A DNA stretch of 64,000 bases, taken from JAUVRX01 sp049664225 (GTDB taxonomy: Bacteria > Acidobacteriota > Thermoanaerobaculia > Multivoradales > JAHEKO01). Under the pieces are notes generated by a model. That model searched no databases, had not been told where the DNA came from, and saw nothing but the letters and a program-made list of their open reading frames with translations. Made by a program: the position numbers and the translations under genes. The stretch is from positions 1 through 64,000 of the forward strand of contig JBATEX010000114.1 of NCBI GenBank assembly GCA_049664225.1. Direction: 5' to 3'. Below, one piece after another: positions 56,807 through 64,000 of this stretch (positions are counted from its first letter, which is position 1; every line of letters starts with the position of its first letter).

Positions 56807-58764
56807 TGAGCACCTCCTGACGGCTCTGTCACCGCTTCGTGGCAAGCGGAACAGTCGCCGGCAGCAAACGGGTCGTGTTGCTGCGGCTGTAGTAGACCTG
56901 TCATCAGCGAAGCATGCGGGTCGTGGCAGGATGCACATTCGAGACCGTCGCCTGAAAACCCAAGGTGGTCTGCGGTGAATCCCGTATCGCCGGTCTCGTG
57001 GCACTGCCCACAGGTAGCGCTCTCGCTGTCCAGTAGCAGGTTTCGCTCCGCCGTTGCATGGGGACCATGGCAGCCGAGGCAGCCATCGGGCTCGCCGGCT
57101 GGTTGATGTACAGTCTCGGTAGCCAACCGTTCACCCAGATCCGAATGGCAGGTGAAGCAAAGGGCAGGTATCGCAGCGCGAAGCAGAGGCTCCCTTTCAC
57201 TTGCGTGTGGCTGGTGGCAGGCCGAGCATTCGTTGGCAGCGGGCGCATGCAAGCTGCCGCCTTCCTCCGGCGCATCCGCTGTGTCGTGACAGGTGCGACA
57301 CAGCCGCCCCGGCGACTCTGTAAGGAGGAACTCGACATCGGAGCCGTGGGGCAGATGGCAGGTTGCGCACTCACCCTCCTCGAAGGGGACATGTAACTGA
57401 CGTTCTGTCGGCGAGGTTTCTGACGAATGACATTCGGAACACAAATCCTTGCCCTGTGCTAGCAGGAGTCCGGTGTTTCCACCGTGGGGCGTATGACACC
57501 CGGTGCATTCGCCGCGGGCTACAGGTTCGTGAAGAACTCGCAGACCGGCGCGGGCTCCGATGCCACCGTGACAGTCGCCACACAGATCATCCTGCCGAGC
57601 CACCAGAAGTCCCTCGCGACCGGAGCCATGCGGAGCATGGCAGAGGGTGCAGCTCTCTTCCAGAGGAGAGTGGCTGACTTCGACATCGCCCGCCGGATCA
57701 CCATGGCAGTCAAGGCACAGTTGCCGCTCTGTTGTGCGCAACAGTGCGGGATGGTTCGATTCGTGTCCGCTGTGGCAATTTGTGCACTGCTCCATCGCGG
57801 CGTGCGGATGGCTACCGGATCGGAACTGCTCGGCTTCGGTATGACAGGAAGTACAGAGCAGCAGCTCGCTGTTCGCGAGTAGAGGAGCGGTCGCTGAGGT
57901 GTGGGGCTGGTGACAATCCAGGCAGAGCCCACCGGCTGCCGGTCCATGCGTCGAGGTGGCGGAGCCGGTCGGAGGATCATGGCAATCCAGACAGATCTTG
58001 GCGTCGGGCAGATTCGCCAACTCACTGTCGTCCCGGTGGCAGGACGTACAGTCGAGATCTGGATGGACGGAGGCCAGCAGCAGTCCTTCCGAGGCCCCCG
58101 AATGAGGAGAGTGACAGCTGGTGCACTGACTGCCTGTGGGCTGCAGCCCTCCATGGGCGGCACGAAGCCCGTCGCCAGAGTCGTGACACTCGAAGCAGAG
58201 CGATGCTGCAGGCAACGCGAGTAGTTGCTCTTCGGTACTGCCGTGAATCGCGTGACAAGACAAACATCCGCCGTCCATCGCAGCGTGTTGCGCACTACCC
58301 TCGAAGCTGGAGCTCCCGTGGCAGGAGAGACACATCTCCTTCTCCGGCTGCTGAAGCAAACCGGCGTTGTCGGACCCATGAGGGTTGTGACAGGTGGAAC
58401 AAGCTTCGATATTTGGATGTCGCACAGCGCTGTCGAGCCCCAGATCCTCACTCGAGTGGCAATCCGAACAGAGCTCGAGCTCGTCGCTCTTGAGCCTCAA
58501 TACACCCACGATTCCGTGTGGCTGATGGCAGGAGGTGCAATCTCCTCCGATCATCGGTTCATGGGCGAAGGCGACCGGCTTGACGCTGTCGGCATGACAG
58601 TCGGCACAGGTTCCTCCCCGATCGAAGCGAGAGCCGCGCTTCAGCTGCGCCATCGCCGGAGCCGTTGCCATGAGACTCCAGAGCAGGACGACTGCTCCGG
58701 CCGTGGCCAGCCAGGGAAGCCCAGGACCCGAGCACTTGGTTGTCTTGGAGATGAATCCAGTCAT
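56803..58764 (-). CDS. Twenty-six-heme c-type cytochrome
   Basis: A 653-residue exported protein. An N-terminal hydrophobic signal segment (about 15-39, ending APAMA) is followed by 26 CxxCH motifs by my count, one per 23-24 residues. The repeat is CxxCHxPHG...LL...LCxxCH..., like doublecytochrome/DmsE-type repeats, about twelve times. This heme density suits a long linear electron conduit. The start at 58764 has GAGAGGG rather far upstream. It follows the parvulin gene and precedes the 16-heme gene (overlap). No transmembrane or attachment segment is seen beyond the signal. Confidence 0.9.
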   Translation of the reverse strand: MTGFISKTTKCSGPGLPWLATAGAVVLLWSLMATAPAMAQLKRGSRFDRGGTCADCHADSVKPVAFAHEPMIGGDCTSCHQPHGIVGVLRLKSDELELCSDCHSSEDLGLDSAVRHPNIEACSTCHNPHGSDNAGLLQQPEKEMCLSCHGSSSFEGSAQHAAMDGGCLSCHAIHGSTEEQLLALPAASLCFECHDSGDGLRAAHGGLQPTGSQCTSCHSPHSGASEGLLLASVHPDLDCTSCHRDDSELANLPDAKICLDCHDPPTGSATSTHGPAAGGLCLDCHQPHTSATAPLLANSELLLCTSCHTEAEQFRSGSHPHAAMEQCTNCHSGHESNHPALLRTTERQLCLDCHGDPAGDVEVSHSPLEESCTLCHAPHGSGREGLLVARQDDLCGDCHGGIGARAGLRVLHEPVARGECTGCHTPHGGNTGLLLAQGKDLCSECHSSETSPTERQLHVPFEEGECATCHLPHGSDVEFLLTESPGRLCRTCHDTADAPEEGGSLHAPAANECSACHQPHASEREPLLRAAIPALCFTCHSDLGERLATETVHQPAGEPDGCLGCHGPHATAERNLLLDSESATCGQCHETGDTGFTADHLGFSGDGLECASCHDPHASLMTGLLQPQQHDPFAAGDCSACHEAVTEPSGGAQ

Positions 58765-58783
58765 GATCTCGACGCAAACCCTC

Positions 58784-60529
58784 TCAAGGTAAGCCGTGCG
58801 CCCCCGGCTCGTCGCCGGTGGCGCTTTCGGCATTGATCTGTAGCGATGCAATGTGATCCTCGTAGAACCGGATGTCCGAGTTCTCCCGCAGCGTCATGAG
58901 AAGGCTATCCATGGTCTCGGCAAACTTGAGGGACTTGAGACGGTTTCGGACGTTTCCCGACACCTCTTCGAATGAATAGTCGCCCTGTTCCTCGACCGCT
59001 GCAACTCGCAGAACCACGAAGTTGTCCTCCCACCCCTTGGGGCCGAGAATCTCGCCTGCCTCCGTCACTCGCAGCTCGGAGGGACTGAAGGGCTCGATCG
59101 CTCGACCCGATTTGATCCACCCGCGATCGCCGCCACTGTCTTTGAACCGATCGATAGAGCGCTGGCGGGCAATCCACGACATGTCGGCACCTTCGCGCAA
59201 GAGTTGGGCGACCTCTTCAGCCTCCTCCAGCGTGGTAGTGGTGACCTGGAAGATCCTCAGGTTCGGGGGCTTGCGAAACTCCGGGCGATGCGTTTCATAG
59301 TACTGCTCGGCCTCCTCTTGGGGAACCTCGAGGCTTGGCAAGATCACCTCGTCCAGGTATTTGCCGACCAGAAGTCGGGTCAGATTCGCCTGTTGAGCCC
59401 GCTCGACGTCTGGCGAATCACCATAGCCCATGGCCAGGGCCTCGACGAGGATCACTTGCTCGGCGATGAGCTTATCGAGAACCAGAGGCTTGGTGAGAAG
59501 CGCTGCCTCTTCGTTTTGTACGTTGCGCCAGCGGTCGAGCAGAGCGGCCCCGAGGTCATCAGCACGAATCAAGCGGTCTTGGATTTGCACAAGGATCTGT
59601 TTGGGGTCCGGGACCACCGGCCATAGCCCCTCGCTGCCCCGGCGTTCACACCCTATGGCGGCAATGGCCTCGTTGTCGATCTCTGGCTCATGCTTGGCGA
59701 GTAGCTCTGCCAGAAGTTCTGCCCTCAGGGTGTCCGCCTGGCGCAACTCGAGGATCCCCCGAATCCGATCCTCGACCGTTGGCAGGACTTGCGGATCAGC
59801 GGCAGCGAAGCTCTCGGCGCGGAACACCGTCCATCCCAGCTCGTTGAGAAGGGGAGCTGACAGGCTGCCTGGCTCCAGATCGAAGACGACTTCGGCGATC
59901 TCGGGAGGCAGGTTCCTGTAGGGGAAATTCTCTGCCAGTCCCCCTTGCCCTCTCAGGCCGTCGACCGAACGCTCCCTGGCGAGAGCCTCGAAATCTGCAC
60001 CGGCACGGATCTCGTCGAGGAATCGGCCGGCCTCCTCTCGGGACTTCAATGTTGCCATGTGAGCGGTGACTGTGCGGTAGTCCGACTCGAAGATCGTCTC
60101 GATCAGACTCTCGTCGATCTCGACTCGGCTCGTGATCGCCTCGTACTCGAGCCTCTCACGGGCCATGTCGTCGCGCAGTTTTTCGAGTCGCTTCGGAATG
60201 GGAGCTTCGCGATCCATCGCCAGGGCCGCGGCCTCGCCTGCGAGGAGAGCATCCCCAACCAGCCTATTGCGGATGAGTGAGTCGACGTCGAAGTCGGGCC
60301 GCGAGGAAGCCTGAATCCGAGAGTGGAGATCGGAGAGTACCCTTTCCAGGTCCTCTACATAGACTGGCCAGTCGTTGACCATGGCCAATAAGTTCTTGTC
60401 GACAGCGACCTCTTTGGGGATTGCGCTCGAAGTCGGCTCTTCTGCCTGAGTCCCAGCCGGATGGGCGACGACTGCAAACCCAGCGATGAGGGCCAGTTGG
60501 ATTGGTAGGGCCAGAAATCTGGTTGACAT
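58784..60529 (-). CDS. Exported parvulin-type peptidyl-prolyl isomerase with two PpiC-like domains
   Basis: A 581-residue periplasmic protein: signal peptide (about 1-29), SurA-like helical chaperone region, first rotamase domain about 155-245 (HMATLKSREEAGRFLDEIRAGADFEALARERS, GQGGLAENFPY), a middle helical region, and a second about 425-535 (LRIFQVTTTTLEEAEEVAQLL, DSGGDRGWIKSG). It may fold or hold the multiheme cytochromes or the barrel of this operon. The start at 60529 shares one base with the upstream stop; AGGAGTAGGACGATA precedes it. Confidence 0.88.
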   Translation of the reverse strand: MSTRFLALPIQLALIAGFAVVAHPAGTQAEEPTSSAIPKEVAVDKNLLAMVNDWPVYVEDLERVLSDLHSRIQASSRPDFDVDSLIRNRLVGDALLAGEAAALAMDREAPIPKRLEKLRDDMARERLEYEAITSRVEIDESLIETIFESDYRTVTAHMATLKSREEAGRFLDEIRAGADFEALARERSVDGLRGQGGLAENFPYRNLPPEIAEVVFDLEPGSLSAPLLNELGWTVFRAESFAAADPQVLPTVEDRIRGILELRQADTLRAELLAELLAKHEPEIDNEAIAAIGCERRGSEGLWPVVPDPKQILVQIQDRLIRADDLGAALLDRWRNVQNEEAALLTKPLVLDKLIAEQVILVEALAMGYGDSPDVERAQQANLTRLLVGKYLDEVILPSLEVPQEEAEQYYETHRPEFRKPPNLRIFQVTTTTLEEAEEVAQLLREGADMSWIARQRSIDRFKDSGGDRGWIKSGRAIEPFSPSELRVTEAGEILGPKGWEDNFVVLRVAAVEEQGDYSFEEVSGNVRNRLKSLKFAETMDSLLMTLRENSDIRFYEDHIASLQINAESATGDEPGAHGLP

Positions 60530-61602
60530 TATCGTCCTACTCCTGTGAGTTCGAGAGATGGAGATTGATCGGCGAGATCGCTGGTCAGTCGAGCCAATAG
60601 CACCGTCAGCAGTTGGCCACGGGAGTATATGCGACGGCCCCGAAAGATCGTCTGCCGAAACCAGCCGTCACGCTCCAGTGCTCCGGTCCAGACAATTCTT
60701 CCGCTCTCGGCGTCGAGTCCTCGCAGAGCGACGGCTACAAAGGGTCTTGGTTCGGTGCCGGGACCTGCTTCATAGGCTTCGACCGATCCGGTGAGGATCA
60801 AGTTGACCTGGCACTCTTCTGCGATGGCGGTCCAGACCTCTCGGCTCAACTCGCCCCACCTCCGAGCCCGGTGCTGCCGCAGAACCTCGGCAATTCGGTT
60901 TGGAGCCACGATGTCGACCCCGTTTTCTCGGAGCACGGAGTAGAGCGCTTGCGTGGCTGCGTCGGCGGTGGCAGACGCACGTCTCGCGCTGCTACTGCTC
61001 AGGGGTAGGACCGCTATCCTTCCGACAGCGGCCTGCCAATTCGCGCTTGATGACGAAGATTCGAGAGGGCGGGGAGCCTCCTCGGCCGTGAGGTCGAGTT
61101 GGTCGACAAGATCCAGCAGCGCGAGGTCAGCGAGTCGATCGAGGTCCCAGACCTCTCCGAGCCCGAGGAAGTGCAGTCCATCGATGCCGGTTGCGCTCTT
61201 GAATGCGCTGCGCGAGTCCTCCGGGGAATCTCCCCTTACCGCCAGAGCAGAGAGAGTGATGGTAGGTACAGGACGGCTGCGGGATTCATGGAGGGTCACT
61301 GAAACGAGCCAGTCGGCCTTCAGAGCTGCTGCTAGTCGAGCGAGGTTCTCGGCCCCGGCATCGTCAACCTGACGAATTCGGAGCTGGCGAAGAGTGTCGC
61401 GCACGTGATTGCGCTCGACCACGGGCCCGGTTCCGAGGAGAAGATTCTCCAGGTATGTCGCTATTCTCGCCGTCGTGACCGGGTCCGATGCGCGATCCCG
61501 CACCGAAATGATCGCCGAGGCCGGCAGCTGCCCTGAGGAGCTGGCCTCGGCAACGATAGGAAGCAGAACAAGAACGGCAACAAGGCTTGGGCGTAGGCGC
61601 AC
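60529..61602 (-). CDS. Exported protein of unknown function with CsgG/GNA1162-like folds
   Basis: A 357-residue protein with a signal peptide (about 1-20). The middle and end have the alternating pattern of lipoprotein-assembly domains: IAVLPLSSSSARRASATADAATQALYSVLRENGVDIVAPNRIAEVLRQ, then VNLILTGSVEAYE and FVAVALRGLDAESGRIVWTG. This matches the neighbouring lipoprotein (VAVIPFANLSSDSQAGERAT, VVIGTVAQSE, AQMIETDTGAIVWAAT), so the two are distant relatives. The first codon is GTG. It may be an outer-membrane assembly factor for the barrel or cytochromes. Function not known. Confidence 0.7.
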   Translation of the reverse strand: MRLRPSLVAVLVLLPIVAEASSSGQLPASAIISVRDRASDPVTTARIATYLENLLLGTGPVVERNHVRDTLRQLRIRQVDDAGAENLARLAAALKADWLVSVTLHESRSRPVPTITLSALAVRGDSPEDSRSAFKSATGIDGLHFLGLGEVWDLDRLADLALLDLVDQLDLTAEEAPRPLESSSSSANWQAAVGRIAVLPLSSSSARRASATADAATQALYSVLRENGVDIVAPNRIAEVLRQHRARRWGELSREVWTAIAEECQVNLILTGSVEAYEAGPGTEPRPFVAVALRGLDAESGRIVWTGALERDGWFRQTIFRGRRIYSRGQLLTVLLARLTSDLADQSPSLELTGVGR

Positions 61603-61624
61603 GATTTCGAATCCTGGATCGTCG

Positions 61625-62239
61625 TCAATCGAGAAGAGTATCGAGCAGCTTTTGGATGCACCGGCGGGTCGTCTCGGCTAGAGGTTCGCCACCCGTGCCC
61701 AGCAGGCGAGCGCCGACCGTGCTCCCCTTCTCGGTGTGAGTGGCGGCCCAGACGATGGCTCCGGTATCGGTTTCGATCATCTGGGCGTCGAGGGTGACAA
61801 CGGGTCGAAGGGCGGATCCGAATCGCATGACCTCGGATTGGGCGACCGTGCCAATCACAACCGCCTGTACCCCCAGAGCCTGACCGAGGCCCAGGGCTTC
61901 TTCGGAACTGGGTGCGGTCATCCTGCCGCTGCCCATCTTGCGCATCGCCGCCTGTACCTCGCCCGGCTCGACCACGTCCAGAGCGCCGCTGGCAAGGAGC
62001 TCGGTGATCAGCAGGCGCGTAGCCCGCTCGCCGGCCTGAGAATCGGAGCTCAAATTGGCGAAGGGAATCACCGCCACCCGCTGGACGTATGAGAAATCAA
62101 AGCCGGGGTTGGCGAATTGAGTGGTCGGAAGGCTGCTCGAGCAGGCGAGCAGCGCCATCAAGCCTGTCGAGGTCAGCAGGATGAGAGAGACCCGATTGAG
62201 AGTCGTGATTCGCGATTTGCCCATGAACTTGGCCCCCAT
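61625..62239 (-). CDS. CsgG/GNA1162-like lipoprotein
   Basis: A 204-residue lipoprotein: hydrophobic signal with lipobox LMALLAC (Cys about 33), then YVQRVAVIPFANLSSD, TRLLITELLASGALDVVEPGEVQAAM, LGVQAVVIGTVAQSE and LDAQMIETDTGAIVWAATHTEKG, the CsgG-like core. In curli systems CsgG is the outer-membrane secretion pore; this protein lacks the pore-length region, so it is more likely an assembly or periplasmic partner. ATG at 62239 is directly after the barrel stop; an ATG at 62224 with GGGGG upstream is a good alternative. Confidence 0.8.
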   Translation of the reverse strand: MGAKFMGKSRITTLNRVSLILLTSTGLMALLACSSSLPTTQFANPGFDFSYVQRVAVIPFANLSSDSQAGERATRLLITELLASGALDVVEPGEVQAAMRKMGSGRMTAPSSEEALGLGQALGVQAVVIGTVAQSEVMRFGSALRPVVTLDAQMIETDTGAIVWAATHTEKGSTVGARLLGTGGEPLAETTRRCIQKLLDTLLD

Positions 62240-64000
62240 TCAATAGAAGAAGATGCTGAAGCCGAACAGCAGACTGTTGGTTTGTGAGGTCAGATCACCC
62301 CTGAAAGTCACCTCGGATCGGTTCCATCTGCCGGTGAGCAGAACCCGCGGGTTCAACCGATAGTCAGCCCCAACGGATGCGCCCGACGTCTTTCGCTCCG
62401 AGTCGGTGCTGCTTTGGTTGTAGGAAACATTGACGCTCAACTTCGGTCCCGGAACGAAGAAGATACCGTACCGCTGGCCGGTCGACGTTTGTTCGTTGTC
62501 TCGGGACCAAGAGAATAGGCCATTGAGAAACAGGAACGACCCGGGGCTCCAGGTCGACCCGACCTTGAAGAACTGTCGCTCCAACAGGCTTTCTTGGAGT
62601 GGCGATTCGATGAGCGAGTAACCGAGTGCACCATCGAGAGTCCAACGCTGTGTCGGCCTCGACCTGAGATCCTCACGCCATGACCATGTATTGCGATCCT
62701 GATCTCCGGTCGGATCAGTGAGTTCGGAATAGGAGAGAGTGGAAGTCAAGTCGAGGTCGGGCAGCAAGGCGGTAAACACTCTGAGACGGATGGCGTCGAC
62801 GGTCTGGAGCAACAGCTCCTTCTCGGCTTGGTCCCTCCGGCTTGCCGAAAGGACTGCGTCGAGCGTTGGCAGCGGCACCCATCGCAGTGCCGCATCGATC
62901 GTCTCGGTCGTGCGAAACAGACCCCCAGCCGTGCGATTCTCGGAGTCGCTGTAACGATAGCCGCCACTGAGCTCGAGATCCGAAGTCAATCGAACCCCGA
63001 CGCTGCCCGACGCGTGACGTTCGTTGAAGTCGCGCCGCACAATGCCCGCCGTCACGGTCTCGTCGTTGCTGCCTCCGAGGTTGAACCTGGCTGTCACTCG
63101 GCGTGAGGGGCGCAAGCCGAGAGAAACATCCCCACGATAGAGTGTACTGTCTTGGGTGCTCTCTCCCGGCTCGATGTCGAGGTCTCTGAAAGCGGCAATC
63201 TCAGTCACCAGGACCACTGGAACCACGTTGGGTGAGATGTTGACGACCTTGAAGAAACGCTGGTTGGTCTCAGGAAAGCTGACTCTATAGAGCTGTCGAC
63301 CAGCGTCGAATTCCGCCGACTCGCCCGCTACCCGCTCCCAGATCAGGTTGTCGGCGCTCTGAAACACCTGCCACAGCACGGCGGGGCCCGAAGGCCGATC
63401 GACCGAGACCTCGAGACGCGAGACAGGCAGAATCGCGCCGACGTCGATGCCGAGATTCCGAAAGGCGTTACCACCACCGATATCGATGATCGGAGGGGAG
63501 GGAGTAAAACGGTCGCCGTCGATGAGTCCAGGAGCGGGCTCGAGCTCGCCAACCTCCGGTGAAGTATCGATCGCGTAGAGGCCCTGAACCGCTGGAATCG
63601 GCTCGGCGAGGTCGTCATCTCCAGAGGTCCTCGACTGACTCTCGATGCGACCCGCCGAGCCCGAGAAGCCCAGGCGGAGGCGCTCGTCGAAGAAGCCACG
63701 GCTTCCCGCCAGTCTCAATCGATGGACATCCTGGAGCGAGGCGAAGTCGGTAGATTCCTTCTCCAGGTCGTTGCGATTGAAGGAGTATCCCGCAGACCAC
63801 CGTTTCCGCCTGTAGGTCGCATCGAAGAGGTAGGTGCGTTGGTGACCATCCCGGCCCAGGGCCGACACGTCGGCCTCGTTCTTGGAGTCGCGCGCCTGGC
63901 CCGAAAGAGTCAGCCCCCTCGTTGCGCGCCACGAGAAGCCGCCAAACAGCGCGTCAGACTGAAAGTCCTCGCTTTCGAAGGTTCCCTGAGACGTCCGCCG
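62240..64000 (-). CDS. Outer-membrane beta-barrel protein, partial (start outside window)
   Basis: The frame is open from the window edge to the stop at 62240, at least 586 residues, so the start and signal peptide are missing. A GTG near 63868 is internal. The sequence is rich in alternating aromatic/polar strands (YLFDATYRRKRWSAGYSFNR, GSVGVRLTSDLELSGGYRYS, YGIFFVPGPKLSVNVSYNQS) and ends LLFGFSIFFY with a terminal aromatic residue. A non-barrel insert (about 63150-63450) resembles a discoidin-like fold. As first visible gene of the operon it may be the porin for the multiheme cytochromes. Confidence 0.8.
   Translation of the reverse strand, partial: RRTSQGTFESEDFQSDALFGGFSWRATRGLTLSGQARDSKNEADVSALGRDGHQRTYLFDATYRRKRWSAGYSFNRNDLEKESTDFASLQDVHRLRLAGSRGFFDERLRLGFSGSAGRIESQSRTSGDDDLAEPIPAVQGLYAIDTSPEVGELEPAPGLIDGDRFTPSPPIIDIGGGNAFRNLGIDVGAILPVSRLEVSVDRPSGPAVLWQVFQSADNLIWERVAGESAEFDAGRQLYRVSFPETNQRFFKVVNISPNVVPVVLVTEIAAFRDLDIEPGESTQDSTLYRGDVSLGLRPSRRVTARFNLGGSNDETVTAGIVRRDFNERHASGSVGVRLTSDLELSGGYRYSDSENRTAGGLFRTTETIDAALRWVPLPTLDAVLSASRRDQAEKELLLQTVDAIRLRVFTALLPDLDLTSTLSYSELTDPTGDQDRNTWSWREDLRSRPTQRWTLDGALGYSLIESPLQESLLERQFFKVGSTWSPGSFLFLNGLFSWSRDNEQTSTGQRYGIFFVPGPKLSVNVSYNQSSTDSERKTSGASVGADYRLNPRVLLTGRWNRSEVTFRGDLTSQTNSLLFGFSIFFY

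Noticed and set aside
1..64000. tRNA, rRNA or riboswitch genes
   Set aside because: I looked in the intergenic gaps and saw no cloverleaf, rRNA segment or known riboswitch core; a covariance search would settle this.

Overview
The window is a GC-rich bacterial chromosome segment from a Gram-negative, probably anaerobic or facultatively anaerobic respirer. It has outer-membrane barrels, Tat-exported iron-sulfur proteins, many periplasmic or extracellular c-type cytochromes, a periplasm-facing NiFe hydrogenase and a sulfur-trafficking gene set. Acidobacteriota (Thermoanaerobaculia-like) or a Desulfuromonadota-like lineage would fit this mix and the dispersed GGTGGCACC repeats, but no rRNA or core marker gene is present, so this placement is only an inference.

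Layout. 0.1-7 kb: sulfur relay region with a CsoR/CstR-type repressor, TusA, three DsrE/DsrC-type carriers, a rhodanese-metallo-beta-lactamase fusion, a diheme cytochrome, a FadL-type barrel and an SQR-like flavoprotein preceded by a near-perfect sigma-54 promoter. 7.2-15.6 kb: a sigma-54 activator, a hydrogenase maturation protease, an Hmc-like membrane redox complex (five-heme cytochrome, Tat ferredoxin, NrfD protein, 41-residue membrane peptide), and a two-component system made of a heme-motif sensor kinase and two response regulators fused to lipoyl-lysine-less GcvH-like domains. 15.9-16.9 kb: a REP-associated transposase flanked by inverted repeats. 17-29.2 kb: hydrogenase operon hybOABC, then hypAB plus a NicO/UreH-type transporter on the other strand, then hypFCDE. 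29.2-39.5 kb: a Rieske protein, two paralogous epimerases with an extra helical C-terminal domain, a GT4 glycosyltransferase, an IS110 element and a carbamoyltransferase/SxtJ/DUF5989 set. 40.2-43.4 kb: a decaheme cytochrome and an MtrB/PioB barrel carrying an in-frame TGA. 43.5-52.5 kb: a second REP transposase, a VapBC-like pair, a ChaN-PDZ protein and large TPR proteins. 52.6-64 kb: a hexaheme cytochrome, then an eight-gene minus-strand operon with an outer-membrane barrel (running off the window), two lipoprotein/envelope proteins, a parvulin, a 26-heme and a 16-heme cytochrome, and two beta-propeller proteins.

How it may work together: hydrogen and reduced sulfur would be oxidised in the periplasm or at the quinone pool (HybOABC, SQR-like protein), electrons pass through NrfD/ferredoxin modules and small cytochromes, and the decaheme-barrel pair and the 26/16-heme operon could carry them across or outside the outer membrane. 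CsoR-type palindromes recur in front of the sulfur genes, the hydrogenase operon and the decaheme gene, which suggests one sulfane-sulfur-responsive regulon. The most interesting parts are the 26/16-heme operon, the REC-GcvH-like fusions with their heme-motif kinase, and the shared palindromes.
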